DNA of 64,000 nt from Ideonella sp. (GTDB taxonomy: Bacteria > Pseudomonadota > Gammaproteobacteria > Burkholderiales > Burkholderiaceae_C), in NCBI GenBank assembly GCA_015075545.1, contig JABTUC010000005.1, positions 186,001 to 250,000 of the forward strand, written 5' to 3'. The number at the start of each line of letters is the position of its first letter. Position 1 is the first letter of the stretch. Both the position numbers and the translations under genes were made by a program. Under the pieces are notes generated by a model, which saw only the letters and a list, made by a program, of their open reading frames with translations, ran no database searches and was not told the origin of the DNA. Of the stretch, positions 14,675 through 22,694 are shown in pieces.

Positions 14675-16006
14675 ATGGCAAGACGCTACTTCGGTACGGA
14701 CGGCATTCGCGGCACGGTCGGGCAGTCGCCGATCACGCCCGATTTCCTGCTGCGGCTCGGTCATGCGGTGGGTCGCGTGCTGCGGCGTGATCGCGCGCGC
14801 GCGCAGGTGGTGATCGGCAAGGACACTCGCATCTCGGGCTACATGATCGAGTCCGCGCTCGAGGCTGGCTTCGCATCGGCCGGAGTCGACACCTTGCTGT
14901 GCGGCCCGATCCCCACCCCTGCGGTGGCCTACCTCGCGCGCGCGTTGCGACTCGACCTCGGTGTGGTGATCAGCGCGTCGCACAACCCGTACCCGGACAA
15001 CGGCATCAAGTTCTTCTCGGCCGCCGGCGAGAAACTACCCGACCAATGGGAGCTTGCCGTCGAATCCGCGCTCGGCGAGCCGGCGCAGTGGGTCGATTCG
15101 ATGGGCCTGGGCAAGGCGCGACGAATCGACGACGCGGGTGGACGCTATATCGAGTTCTGCAAGGGCACCGTGCGGCACGACCTCTCGCTGCGCGGCATGA
15201 AGATCGTGATCGATGCGGCGCACGGGGCGGGCTACCGCGTCGCGCCCGACGTCTTTCACGAGCTGGGCGCCGATGTGGTGGCGATCGGGGTATCGCCCGA
15301 CGGACTCAACATCAACGACGGCGTCGGTGCCACCGCGCCGACGGCGTTGGTGAAGGCGGTGGCCGCCCACAAGGCCGACTATGGGATCGCGCTCGACGGC
15401 GACGCCGATCGCCTGCTGATGGTCGACGGCGACGGCCGCATCTACAACGGCGACGAGCTGCTCTACGTCATGATCGCCGAGCGGCTGTCCACCGGCCAGA
15501 CGGTCGAGGGAGCCGTCGGCACGCTGATGACCAACATGGCGATCGAGCTGGCGCTCAAGCGCCGCGACGTGCCGCTGGTGCGCGCCCGCGTCGGCGATCG
15601 CTATGTCCTCGAGGAGCTGACCGCGCGCCGCTGGCTGCTCGGCGGCGAGGGTTCGGGGCATCTGCTCGCGCTCGACAAGCACACCACCGGCGACGGCATC
15701 ATCAGCGCGCTGCAGGTGCTGCAGGCGGTGCGACACAGCGGCCGCACGCTGTCGCAGCTGCTGCACGGCGTGTCGCTGTTTCCGCAGACGCTGATCAACG
15801 TGCGGCTGGCGCCCGATATCGACTGGAAGGCCAACCGCAGGCTGGCCGCCGAGCAGGAGGCGGTGCAGCGCGACCTCGCCGACTCGGGCCGCGTGCTGAT
15901 CCGGGCCTCCGGCACCGAACCGCTGCTGCGGGTGATGGTCGAGGCGAGCGATGCCGACATGGCCCGTGGCTGCGCCGAAAGGCTGGCGCGCGCCGCCGCT
16001 GCCTGA
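14675..16006 (+). CDS. glmM: Phosphoglucosamine mutase
   Basis: This 443-aa enzyme interconverts glucosamine-6-P and glucosamine-1-P for UDP-GlcNAc, peptidoglycan and LPS synthesis. The phosphoserine loop ISASHNP has the catalytic Ser at 102, and the metal loop DGDADR has D241, D243 and D245, both at E. coli positions. The C-terminal phosphate-binding loop [14 protein letters not shown] is present. The start has GGGGAGACG just upstream. It ends the ftsH-folP-glmM group. Confidence 0.96.
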   Translation: MARRYFGTDGIRGTVGQSPITPDFLLRLGHAVGRVLRRDRARAQVVIGKDTRISGYMIESALEAGFASAGVDTLLCGPIPTPAVAYLARALRLDLGVVISASHNPYPDNGIKFFSAAGEKLPDQWELAVESALGEPAQWVDSMGLGKARRIDDAGGRYIEFCKGTVRHDLSLRGMKIVIDAAHGAGYRVAPDVFHELGADVVAIGVSPDGLNINDGVGATAPTALVKAVAAHKADYGIALDGDADRLLMVDGDGRIYNGDELLYVMIAERLSTGQTVEGAVGTLMTNMAIELALKRRDVPLVRARVGDRYVLEELTARRWLLGGEGSGHLLALDKHTTGDGIISALQVLQAVRHSGRTLSQLLHGVSLFPQTLINVRLAPDIDWKANRRLAAEQEAVQRDLADSGRVLIRASGTEPLLRVMVEASDADMARGCAERLARAAAA

Positions 16007-16008
16007 GC

Positions 16009-16029
16009 GCGCAGCGCGGCGTGCTGCGC
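16009..16029. terminator. Hairpin between convergent glmM and the ArnT-like gene
   Basis: Stem GCGCAGC / GCTGCGC with a 7-nt loop lies in the 24-bp convergent gap. There is no T-run, so it is a weak call. Confidence 0.35.
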
Positions 16030-16030
16030 C

Positions 16031-17716
16031 CTAGGGTCGGGCGGCGGGTAACGCGGCGCGGCGGTAGACGCCAGTGACCTCGTCCTTGTCGGTCGGCCGC
16101 CGCTCGATCGCAATCAGCTGCCAACCCTCCGGCGTAGTCGGCGGGCGCGCGATCGTGCCGGCCTTGACCCAGATCGGGCACTCACTGCGGATGCCGGCGT
16201 CGGGGCGGGCGTCGACGCGCCAGCGGCCGTAGTACTCGAGGGCCGCCGTCAGCGCCCGCGGCAGATCCGGCGCGGCGATGCATACCCCGGGTCGAATGTG
16301 CTTCGACAGCAACGCCACGTGGGGGCGATAGCTGCGCGCATAGTCCAACGGCTGCAACCATAGCGTCATCGCCAGCGTCCACGACAGCACGACACCGCCG
16401 GCGGGTAACACCAGGCTGCGCCAGATTGCGGCGCGGTGCCGCGCGGTGCGCCAGCGCACCAACCACAACCACGCCGCGGTAGCCAGCGTGGCGACGATCA
16501 ATGGCAACCAGGCGAAATGCGGCACGAAGCCCGGAATCAGCTTGCTCACGTGGGCGGCGGTGCGCGCGGGCACGCCGCTCTGCATTGCGATGTAGATGAC
16601 CCACACCCACAGCGCCAGCAGCGAGAAGAAGAACACCGAGAACCAATCGATCGCCGAGCTGGTGCTGCGGTTCAGCGTCGGCAGCGCGAAGGCGGCCAGC
16701 ACGGCGATGCCGGGCAGGCCCAGCATCAGCGCGCGGTCGGAGCCGCCCATCGTCAGGTTGGCGACCAGCGCAGTGACCAGTACCGACAGTGGAATCGCCA
16801 CGTGCCGTCGCGACAGGAAGCGTCGCCAGCGCCACAGCGCCCACAGCGCCAGCAGCCATGATGGCCAAAGGAACCACAGCCACTGGCGCGTGATCGATGG
16901 CCACTGCTGTGGAGTCGGCGGCGTGATGCGCCACGCCCACTGGCCAAGCAGCCAGGCGGCTGCGCAGGCCAGCAACGTGGCTGCTGCCACCCACCAGCCG
17001 AAGCGCTGCACGCCATCGTAGGTGGAGCGCGCACAGATCGCGGCTCCCGCGACGCCAAGCACCGCGGCGATCATCGGTGCACCGCTGCAGGCGAGCACCG
17101 GCAGCGATAGCACGATGCCGATGCGAGCGCGCTGCGGGTGGTACGGCGCCACCGCCAGCGCCCACTGCGCCGCCGCCACCGCGGCCAATTGCGCCAGCTC
17201 GGGCGTGGTCTCGTGGCCGAGCTGCAGCAAGCCGAGCGTGGCCACCAGCGCGAGGATCGAGGCGTCGGAAATCGCGCGCGCGTAGTCGACACCGGCAGCT
17301 TCGCCGCCGAAGGCGAACGGCAGCGGCTGCGCGGCCTCGGTTCGCGCCAGTGCGAAGCAGCCATACCACAACGCAATCAGCGCCAGCGCCAGCAGCAGCG
17401 CAAACGGAATTCGCACCGCCAGCGCCGGATCAAGCCAAGGCTGGGTGAGCATGATGAATGCCGCACCGAGCCAGTTCGGCAGCGGCGCCGCGTGGGTCGG
17501 CACGCCGCCGAGCGTGGGCAAGAGCCAAGACGTGCGGCCCTCGGCCATCGCCAGCATCTGCCCGAACGCCGCGAGGTCGGCGTTCTTCCACGGATCGCGC
17601 CCGAACACCCCAGGCAGCACGTAGGCGGCACACAGCAGCAGCAGCGCGGCACGCGGCAGTCGGCGCGCCGCGTCGCTGCTGACCAACGCCGGGATCGGTG
17701 CGTTCTTGGCGTTCAC
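16031..17716 (-). CDS. ArnT/PMT-like glycosyltransferase family membrane protein
   Basis: This protein of about 561 aa has ten or more hydrophobic segments and a short soluble C-terminal domain. An early periplasmic-loop region reads GVFGRDPWKNADL and then LPTLGGVPTHAAPLPNW, resembling the substrate loop of ArnT-like (GT83/GT39) lipid-linked sugar transferases, although the usual acidic pair is not clear. The substrate is unknown. The GTG at 17716 is chosen because the frame upstream reads through the rpmE2 3' region and its terminator; the ribosome site is poor, so the start is uncertain. The gene is convergent with glmM. Confidence 0.7.
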   Translation of the reverse strand: MNAKNAPIPALVSSDAARRLPRAALLLLCAAYVLPGVFGRDPWKNADLAAFGQMLAMAEGRTSWLLPTLGGVPTHAAPLPNWLGAAFIMLTQPWLDPALAVRIPFALLLALALIALWYGCFALARTEAAQPLPFAFGGEAAGVDYARAISDASILALVATLGLLQLGHETTPELAQLAAVAAAQWALAVAPYHPQRARIGIVLSLPVLACSGAPMIAAVLGVAGAAICARSTYDGVQRFGWWVAAATLLACAAAWLLGQWAWRITPPTPQQWPSITRQWLWFLWPSWLLALWALWRWRRFLSRRHVAIPLSVLVTALVANLTMGGSDRALMLGLPGIAVLAAFALPTLNRSTSSAIDWFSVFFFSLLALWVWVIYIAMQSGVPARTAAHVSKLIPGFVPHFAWLPLIVATLATAAWLWLVRWRTARHRAAIWRSLVLPAGGVVLSWTLAMTLWLQPLDYARSYRPHVALLSKHIRPGVCIAAPDLPRALTAALEYYGRWRVDARPDAGIRSECPIWVKAGTIARPPTTPEGWQLIAIERRPTDKDEVTGVYRRAALPAARP

Positions 17717-17766
17717 GGCGCGATCATGCCGCACGCGCCGCGCCCGCTTCGCCTGCCACAGGCAAA

Positions 17767-17789
17767 GAAAAAGGCAGCCGCAGCTGCCT
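17767..17789 (-). terminator. Intrinsic terminator of rpmE2
   Basis: A 7-bp stem AGGCAGC / GCTGCCT (17772-17789) is followed on the minus strand by TTTTTCTTT. It lies 22 bp after the rpmE2 stop. Confidence 0.8.
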
Positions 17790-17810
17790 CGGTCGGGCGC
17801 GCGCCGCAGC

Positions 17811-18071
17811 TCACTTCTTGAGGCCGACCCGCGCGAACTTGTTGCGGAACTTCTCGACCCGACCACCCAGGCTGTCGACGCTCTTCTGCGTGCCGGTGTA
17901 GAAGGGGTGCGACTCGCTGGTCGTTTCGAGCTTGACCAGCGGCAGCTCGCGGCCGTCGTCCATTGTGATCGTCTCTTTCGTCTGCAGCGACGAACGGGTG
18001 ACGAACTTGAAGCCGTTGGACAGATCCACGAAGCAGATCTCGCGGTATTCGGGGTGGATGCCTTGTTTCAT
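17811..18071 (-). CDS. rpmE2: Ribosomal protein L31, type B (zinc-independent)
   Basis: This 86-aa protein begins [16 protein letters not shown] and contains [13 protein letters not shown], the L31 signature. It lacks the CxxC zinc pairs of type A L31, and only one Cys remains (residue 13), so it is the type B (YkgM/RpmE2) form. In E. coli the type B paralogue is induced under zinc limitation. I see no clear Zur box here, and this may be the only L31 gene. A TACAAT -10-like box on the minus strand at 18147-18152 would give a leader of about 70 nt. Confidence 0.94.
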   Translation of the reverse strand: MKQGIHPEYREICFVDLSNGFKFVTRSSLQTKETITMDDGRELPLVKLETTSESHPFYTGTQKSVDSLGGRVEKFRNKFARVGLKK

Positions 18072-18146
18072 CGAAGCCTCGGTGCTGTGGGGACGGGAGC
18101 CACGCCTCGTCAGTGGGGCGCACTTTCCGCAGCGGGGGAAGCCAGC

Positions 18147-18152
18147 ATTGTA
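18147..18152 (-). promoter_or_regulatory. -10-like TACAAT upstream of rpmE2
   Basis: TACAAT on the minus strand, 75 bp before the rpmE2 ATG, preceded by a GGCCGC-rich hairpin. The -35 is unclear. Confidence 0.4.
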
Positions 18153-18249
18153 CTTTGGCCGCAGCGGCCCCGGCTTTCGGCGCGCGCCAAGGATCTGCGA
18201 AAGGCAGAAGTCGGCACCCCGGATTCGTGCTCCCGGCGCCGCGGCGCCC

Positions 18250-20010
18250 CTAGAGTCCGATCAGTCGCAGGGCTTGCAGCAGCCGCGCCTTCTGGGCGGC
18301 GTCGGTGAGTGGGTAAGACGCGAGCCATCGCTGCGTGTCGAAAGCGGGCTCGAGCGCTCGAATCTCTCCCGCCTCCCATTGCGCTGCGTCGAGCCTCGCC
18401 TGCAAGTGGTGTACGGCGGCCAGATAGATGTGCGCCTCCAGGTTCTGAGGGTTGCGCAGCAGCGCCTGTTCGAGGTTCACGAGAGCCTGCTCGCCGTCGC
18501 CCAGGAAGTAGTAGGCGCGGCCGAGCAGCAGGAAGTACAGCGAACCCGCGCTCGGGTTCAGCCGAAACGACGTGCGCAACAACCCGACCGCCTCGCGTGG
18601 ACGTCCGATGTAGGTGGAGATGCCCCCCTTCAGCGCGTAGGCATCCGCGTATGACGGATTCAGGCGCAGCGCGCGGTCGAGGTGGCGCAGCGCTTCGTCG
18701 TGCTGGCGCCGCTGCGTGTGGACGAAGCCGAGCACCCAATGCGTCTCGGCGACCTCGGGGCTCAACTGCTCGGCCGTCTGCGCGAATTCGAGCGCTCGCG
18801 TCAGCGCAGCACCGCCGTCGGCGGCCCAGCCCAACTGGTAGTCGAGTGCATAGGTCATCGCCAACCCGGCGTAAGCGCGCGCGAACGACGGATCGGCACG
18901 GATCGCCTCCCAATACAGCGCGCGGGCAATCTCGTTCTGCGCCCGGCTGCGCACCAGCAGCGCGCTCTGGCCACGCAGGAAGTGCTCGTAGGCCTCGAGG
19001 TTGCGCGTGTAGCGCTGCGCCAGCCGCAGCGTCTCGGCCTCGCTTACCTTGACCGGCAGGACCGCCAGAATGCTGCGTACCAGGTCGTCCTGGACCGCAA
19101 AAAGGTCGGTTGAGTCTCGATCGAAGCGTTGTGACCACAGTTGCCGACCGGCAACCACATCGGCCAGATGCGCGTGCAGGCGCAAGCGCCCGTGGTCACC
19201 CTGCACGGACCCCGAAAGGACGTAGCGTGCCTGGGACCTCAGCGCTGCACGCGTGGATGGCGGCTCGACCCCGGTGGCGACCCGCAGGTTGGAGACCTTC
19301 GACAGATCGGTGACCAGATCGGCCGTGATGCCGCGCGCGATCAGCTCGTGTCGCGGCTCGGTGCCGACGGCCTCGAACGGCTCGACGCTGACCAGCGGCA
19401 GCGCATCGCCAGACACGCTGCTCGGTTCGATTGCGCTCGACGCGACATCGCCTGCTTGCCCCTGCCACAGCCACCAGCCGGTTCCCGCCGCGGCCGTCAT
19501 CACCAGCGTCGCGGATATCGCCCACACGGCTCGGGTCGATCGAATGCCGCGACCGGTTGGCGGCGGATCGGCATCCGCACGAGCCGGCCTCGGTGGCAAC
19601 CGTTGCGCTGGCATTTCGGCGGCTGCCTGCCCGGGTGTCTGCAACTCGTACTCGACCGTGGCGATCAATCGATAGCCCTTCTTCGATATCGCCTGGATGT
19701 ATCGGGGCTCGTGTGCGGTGTCGCCGAGCGCCTTGCGCAGCTTGATGACGACCTGCGTCAGCGCGTTGTCTCCGACGATCACGTTGGGCCACACAGCGGC
19801 CAGCAGCTCGTCGCGGCTCACGACCTCGCCGGGCCGGGCCGCCAGGCGGAGCAGCACCGCCATCGCCTTCGGCTCGAGTCGTACGATCTCGGCGCCCCGG
19901 GCGATCTGGTTCAGGTCGGGCGCAATGCGCCACTCGCCGATGCGCGTCGTGGCAAGTGACTCGGGCTCGAATTTTGTCCGTTGCAACACCGCTGCTGGCC
20001 GTTCCTTCAT
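18250..20010 (-). CDS. CadC-like winged-helix transmembrane regulator with TPR C-terminus
   Basis: This 586-aa protein has three parts. An OmpR/CadC-type winged helix spans about residues 24-120 ([44 protein letters not shown]). A single TM helix is at about 161-182 after a Pro/Arg-rich linker. The periplasmic part starts with a FlgO/TolB-N-like domain ([30 protein letters not shown]) and continues as TPR repeats to the end. It would bind DNA with its cytoplasmic domain and sense an envelope signal. It is divergent from a secreted cupin, its likely target. ATG 20010 is preferred to TTG 20013. Confidence 0.85.
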   Translation of the reverse strand: MKERPAAVLQRTKFEPESLATTRIGEWRIAPDLNQIARGAEIVRLEPKAMAVLLRLAARPGEVVSRDELLAAVWPNVIVGDNALTQVVIKLRKALGDTAHEPRYIQAISKKGYRLIATVEYELQTPGQAAAEMPAQRLPPRPARADADPPPTGRGIRSTRAVWAISATLVMTAAAGTGWWLWQGQAGDVASSAIEPSSVSGDALPLVSVEPFEAVGTEPRHELIARGITADLVTDLSKVSNLRVATGVEPPSTRAALRSQARYVLSGSVQGDHGRLRLHAHLADVVAGRQLWSQRFDRDSTDLFAVQDDLVRSILAVLPVKVSEAETLRLAQRYTRNLEAYEHFLRGQSALLVRSRAQNEIARALYWEAIRADPSFARAYAGLAMTYALDYQLGWAADGGAALTRALEFAQTAEQLSPEVAETHWVLGFVHTQRRQHDEALRHLDRALRLNPSYADAYALKGGISTYIGRPREAVGLLRTSFRLNPSAGSLYFLLLGRAYYFLGDGEQALVNLEQALLRNPQNLEAHIYLAAVHHLQARLDAAQWEAGEIRALEPAFDTQRWLASYPLTDAAQKARLLQALRLIGL

Positions 20011-20042
20011 CAAAACCTAATCGATCGGTGGGGACTTGTCCA

Positions 20043-20086
20043 TCACCAACTGGTGACATGGCACCCCTCGGGTCGCGAGTGCGACC
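20043..20086. promoter_or_regulatory. Two inverted repeats in the regulator-cupin divergent promoter region
   Basis: TCACCA-AC-TGGTGA (20043-20056) and GGTCGC-GAGT-GCGACC (20071-20086) lie in the 101-bp gap between the divergent starts. Either could be the operator of the CadC-like protein; the second could also form an RNA hairpin. Confidence 0.4.
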
Positions 20087-20111
20087 GATGTCCGACCAAT
20101 GGAGGTGACCG

Positions 20112-20714
20112 ATGAAGCGTTCGTGGATCTACTGCGTCGCGCTGATCGCTGCCGTGGGCTTGGCGCCCGCGGCAGCCTCAGCGCAATCGAAACTGGTGAT
20201 CAAGGCACTGGCCGAGAAGAAGGTGCAGTCATTGCCGGACGGGCCGTTGTTCTGGCAAATCGAGAACTTCGCGACGCTCGGCGAGGCGCAAGCGGCGGCT
20301 GGTCCGATGGGGCTCGCCGTCGAGTCCGCCGGCAAGGTCTGGCTGTTTCGTCTGGGCCCGGCAGGGTTGAAGGCTTCGGAAGGCGGCCGGCAGGTGACGC
20401 AGGTGGGGCCGGTGCCGAGAATCACCGCGGCCGACTACCTGCTGCGCATCAACGAGGCGAGCGGCCCGCCCGGGAGCATCACGTCGATCCACTCGCACCC
20501 CGGATCGGAAGCGTTCTATGTGCTGAGCGGCGAGCAGAGCATTCGCTCGCCGCACGGTGTCATGCGGATCCGACCGGGGCAGAGCGAGACGGGTCAGGGC
20601 GCCGATGTGGCCATGCAGGTGTCCAGCAGCGGCGCGACCGATCTGCGCGCGCTGGTGATGTTCGTCGTCGACGCCAACAGACCATTCTCGTCGCCGGCGA
20701 AGCTGCCGGACTAG
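20112..20714 (+). CDS. Secreted cupin-domain protein
   Basis: This 200-aa protein has a Sec signal peptide (hydrophobic core, cleavage after ASA at residue 24). A single cupin barrel lies in the C-terminal half: HSHPGSEAFYVLSGE gives candidate metal ligands H127, H129 and E133, followed by a second motif around residues 150-185. Substrate and reaction are unknown. The start has GGAGGTGACCG six bases upstream. Divergence from the membrane regulator suggests an envelope-stress or signal-response pair. Confidence 0.8.
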   Translation: MKRSWIYCVALIAAVGLAPAAASAQSKLVIKALAEKKVQSLPDGPLFWQIENFATLGEAQAAAGPMGLAVESAGKVWLFRLGPAGLKASEGGRQVTQVGPVPRITAADYLLRINEASGPPGSITSIHSHPGSEAFYVLSGEQSIRSPHGVMRIRPGQSETGQGADVAMQVSSSGATDLRALVMFVVDANRPFSSPAKLPD

Positions 20715-20756
20715 CGGAACCTGCAAGCTCGCCTGGCTGGCTCGGCCCGGCAGGCG

Positions 20757-20782
20757 TTCACGAGTCCTTGCGGGCTCGTGAA
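20757..20782. terminator. Hairpin between convergent cupin gene and rho
   Basis: Stem TTCACGAG / CTCGTGAA with a 10-nt loop, located between the two stops. No T-run is present. Confidence 0.45.
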
Positions 20783-20791
20783 GGCCCGGCC

Positions 20792-22057
20792 TCACCCACC
20801 TCTGCGCATCATGTCGAAGAAGTCGAGGTTGTTCTTGCTGGCCTTCATCTTGTCGAGGATGAACTCCATCGCCTCGATCTCGTCCATCGGGTACAGCAGT
20901 TTGCGCAGGATCCAGGTCTTCTGCAGGATCTCGGGCTTGAGCAGCAGCTCCTCGCGCCGCGTGCCGCTCTTGTTGAGCAGGATCGACGGGTAGACGCGCT
21001 TCTCCGACATGCGGCGATCGAGGTGGATCTCGCAGTTGCCGGTGCCCTTGAACTCCTCGTAGATCACCTCGTCCATCTTCGAGCCGGTGTCGATCAGCGC
21101 GGTACCGATGATGGTCAGCGAGCCGCCTTCCTCGACGTTGCGCGCCGCGCCGAAGAAGCGCTTGGGCCGCTGCAGCGCGTTGGCGTCGACGCCGCCCGTG
21201 AGCACCTTTCCGGAAGAGGGCAGCACGTTGTTGTAGGCGCGCGCCAGCCGGGTGATCGAATCGAGCAGGATCACGACGTCCTTCTTCAGCTCGACCAGGC
21301 GCTTGGCGCGCTCGATCACCATCTCGGCCACCTGCACGTGGCGCGCGGCGGGCTCGTCGAAGGTCGAACTGATGACCTCGCCGCGCACCGTGCGCACCAT
21401 CTCGGTCACCTCCTCGGGCCGCTCGTCGACCAGCAGCACGATCAGGTGCACCTCGGGGTAGTTGGCGACCAGCGCGTGCGCCAGGTGCTGCATCATGATC
21501 GTCTTGCCGCTCTTGGGCTGCGACACCAGCAGCGCACGCTGGCCTTTGCCGATCGGTGCGATCAGGTCGATGATGCGGCAGGTGATGTTCTCGTCGCTCG
21601 CCTTGATGTCGCGTTCGAGCCTGAACTGCTCCTTCGGGAACAGCGGCGTCAGGTTCTCGAACATGATCTTGTGCTTGCTCTCCTCGGGCGTCAGGCCGTT
21701 GACCTTGTCGACCTTGACGAGCGCGAAGTAGCGCTCGCCGTCCTTGGGCACGCGCACCTCGCCCTCGACCATGTCGCCCGTGTGCAGGTTGAAGCGGCGG
21801 ATCTGGCTGGGGCTGAGGTAGATGTCGTCGGTCGACGCCATGTAGCTGGTGTCGATCGAGCGCAGGAAGCCGAAGCCGTCGGGCAGCACCTCGAGCACGC
21901 CGTCGCCGAACACCTGCTCGCCGCCCTTGGCGCGCTTTTTCATGATCGCGAACATCAGCTCCTGCTTGCGCATGCGAGCGACGTTCTCGATCTCCAGTTC
22001 TTCGCCCATCTTGATGAGCGCGGAGACGTGTTGCGCCTTCAGTTCGGACAGATGCAT
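20792..22057 (-). CDS. rho: Transcription termination factor Rho
   Basis: This 421-aa hexameric RNA helicase ends untranslated transcripts. It has the N-terminal Rho-N segment [23 protein letters not shown]... up to about residue 45, a cold-shock-like RNA-binding domain ([19 protein letters not shown]), Walker A QPKSGKT and the Q- and R-loop region near [23 protein letters not shown] 22057 is chosen because Rho homology starts there; the upstream open frame is leader. It follows trxA with a 212-bp leader. Confidence 0.96.
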   Translation of the reverse strand: MHLSELKAQHVSALIKMGEELEIENVARMRKQELMFAIMKKRAKGGEQVFGDGVLEVLPDGFGFLRSIDTSYMASTDDIYLSPSQIRRFNLHTGDMVEGEVRVPKDGERYFALVKVDKVNGLTPEESKHKIMFENLTPLFPKEQFRLERDIKASDENITCRIIDLIAPIGKGQRALLVSQPKSGKTIMMQHLAHALVANYPEVHLIVLLVDERPEEVTEMVRTVRGEVISSTFDEPAARHVQVAEMVIERAKRLVELKKDVVILLDSITRLARAYNNVLPSSGKVLTGGVDANALQRPKRFFGAARNVEEGGSLTIIGTALIDTGSKMDEVIYEEFKGTGNCEIHLDRRMSEKRVYPSILLNKSGTRREELLLKPEILQKTWILRKLLYPMDEIEAMEFILDKMKASKNNLDFFDMMRRGG

Positions 22058-22268
22058 CGTCTTGTCGGGGTGGAAGGCCGGGCCCGCTGCCTGCGGGCGG
22101 CGACCGGAAATCCGGCCGTGTTCCGCAGCGTGTTCGCCCCGCACCGCGGAGCAAACGGTTCATGCACTGGGGTTGAGGGCCGGAACCGCGCCTGGAATCG
22201 CTGGCGCGGCGGCAGTCTTTTGGCGGCTACTCCGGGGCCTGGTGGCCCGCGGCGCCGCAATGGCGCGG

Positions 22269-22299
22269 ATTATAGATGACCGTCGAGGAAGGCAGTCAA
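22269..22299 (-). promoter_or_regulatory. Probable rho promoter at the trxA 3' end
   Basis: On the minus strand TTGACT (22299-22294), a 19-bp spacer and TATAAT (22274-22269). The -10 overlaps the trxA stop codon. It gives a leader of about 200 nt before rho; in E. coli a long rho leader mediates Rho-dependent autoregulation. Confidence 0.5.
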
Positions 22300-22599
22300 T
22301 TGCGACTTCGATAGCGCGCCGACCTTGGTGGCCGCCAGTTGCCCGCCCTTGAACAGCATCAGCGTCGGGATGCCGCGGATGCCGTACTTGGCCGGCACGC
22401 CCTGGTTGTCATCGACGTTCATCTTGGCGATCTGCAGCCGGTCGCCGTAGTCCTTGGCGGCCTCGTCGAGGATCGGGGCGATCATCTTGCACGGCCCGCA
22501 CCACTCGGCCCAGTAGTCCACCAGCACGGGCTTGTCGGACTTCAGCACGTCGGCGTCGAACGTCGCGTCGGATACATGCTTGATCAGGTCACTGCTCAC
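22270..22599 (-). CDS. trxA: Thioredoxin 1
   Basis: This 109-aa thiol-disulfide oxidoreductase has WCGPC with the redox cysteines C34 and C37, the cis-proline segment [11 protein letters not shown] and the ending [13 protein letters not shown]. The GTG at 22599 is chosen: GGAGG lies six bases upstream and the protein then has normal thioredoxin length. trxA followed by rho is a common proteobacterial arrangement. Confidence 0.95.
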   Translation of the reverse strand: MSSDLIKHVSDATFDADVLKSDKPVLVDYWAEWCGPCKMIAPILDEAAKDYGDRLQIAKMNVDDNQGVPAKYGIRGIPTLMLFKGGQLAATKVGALSKSQLTAFLDGHL

Positions 22600-22694
22600 T
22601 CGGGCCTCCTCGGGCGCGCCCCTTCGCAAGGGCGTCGCGAGGATTCTGACACATCGGCCTTTGGCCCTGTGCGCAGCGCAAAATCGATCGCCTC

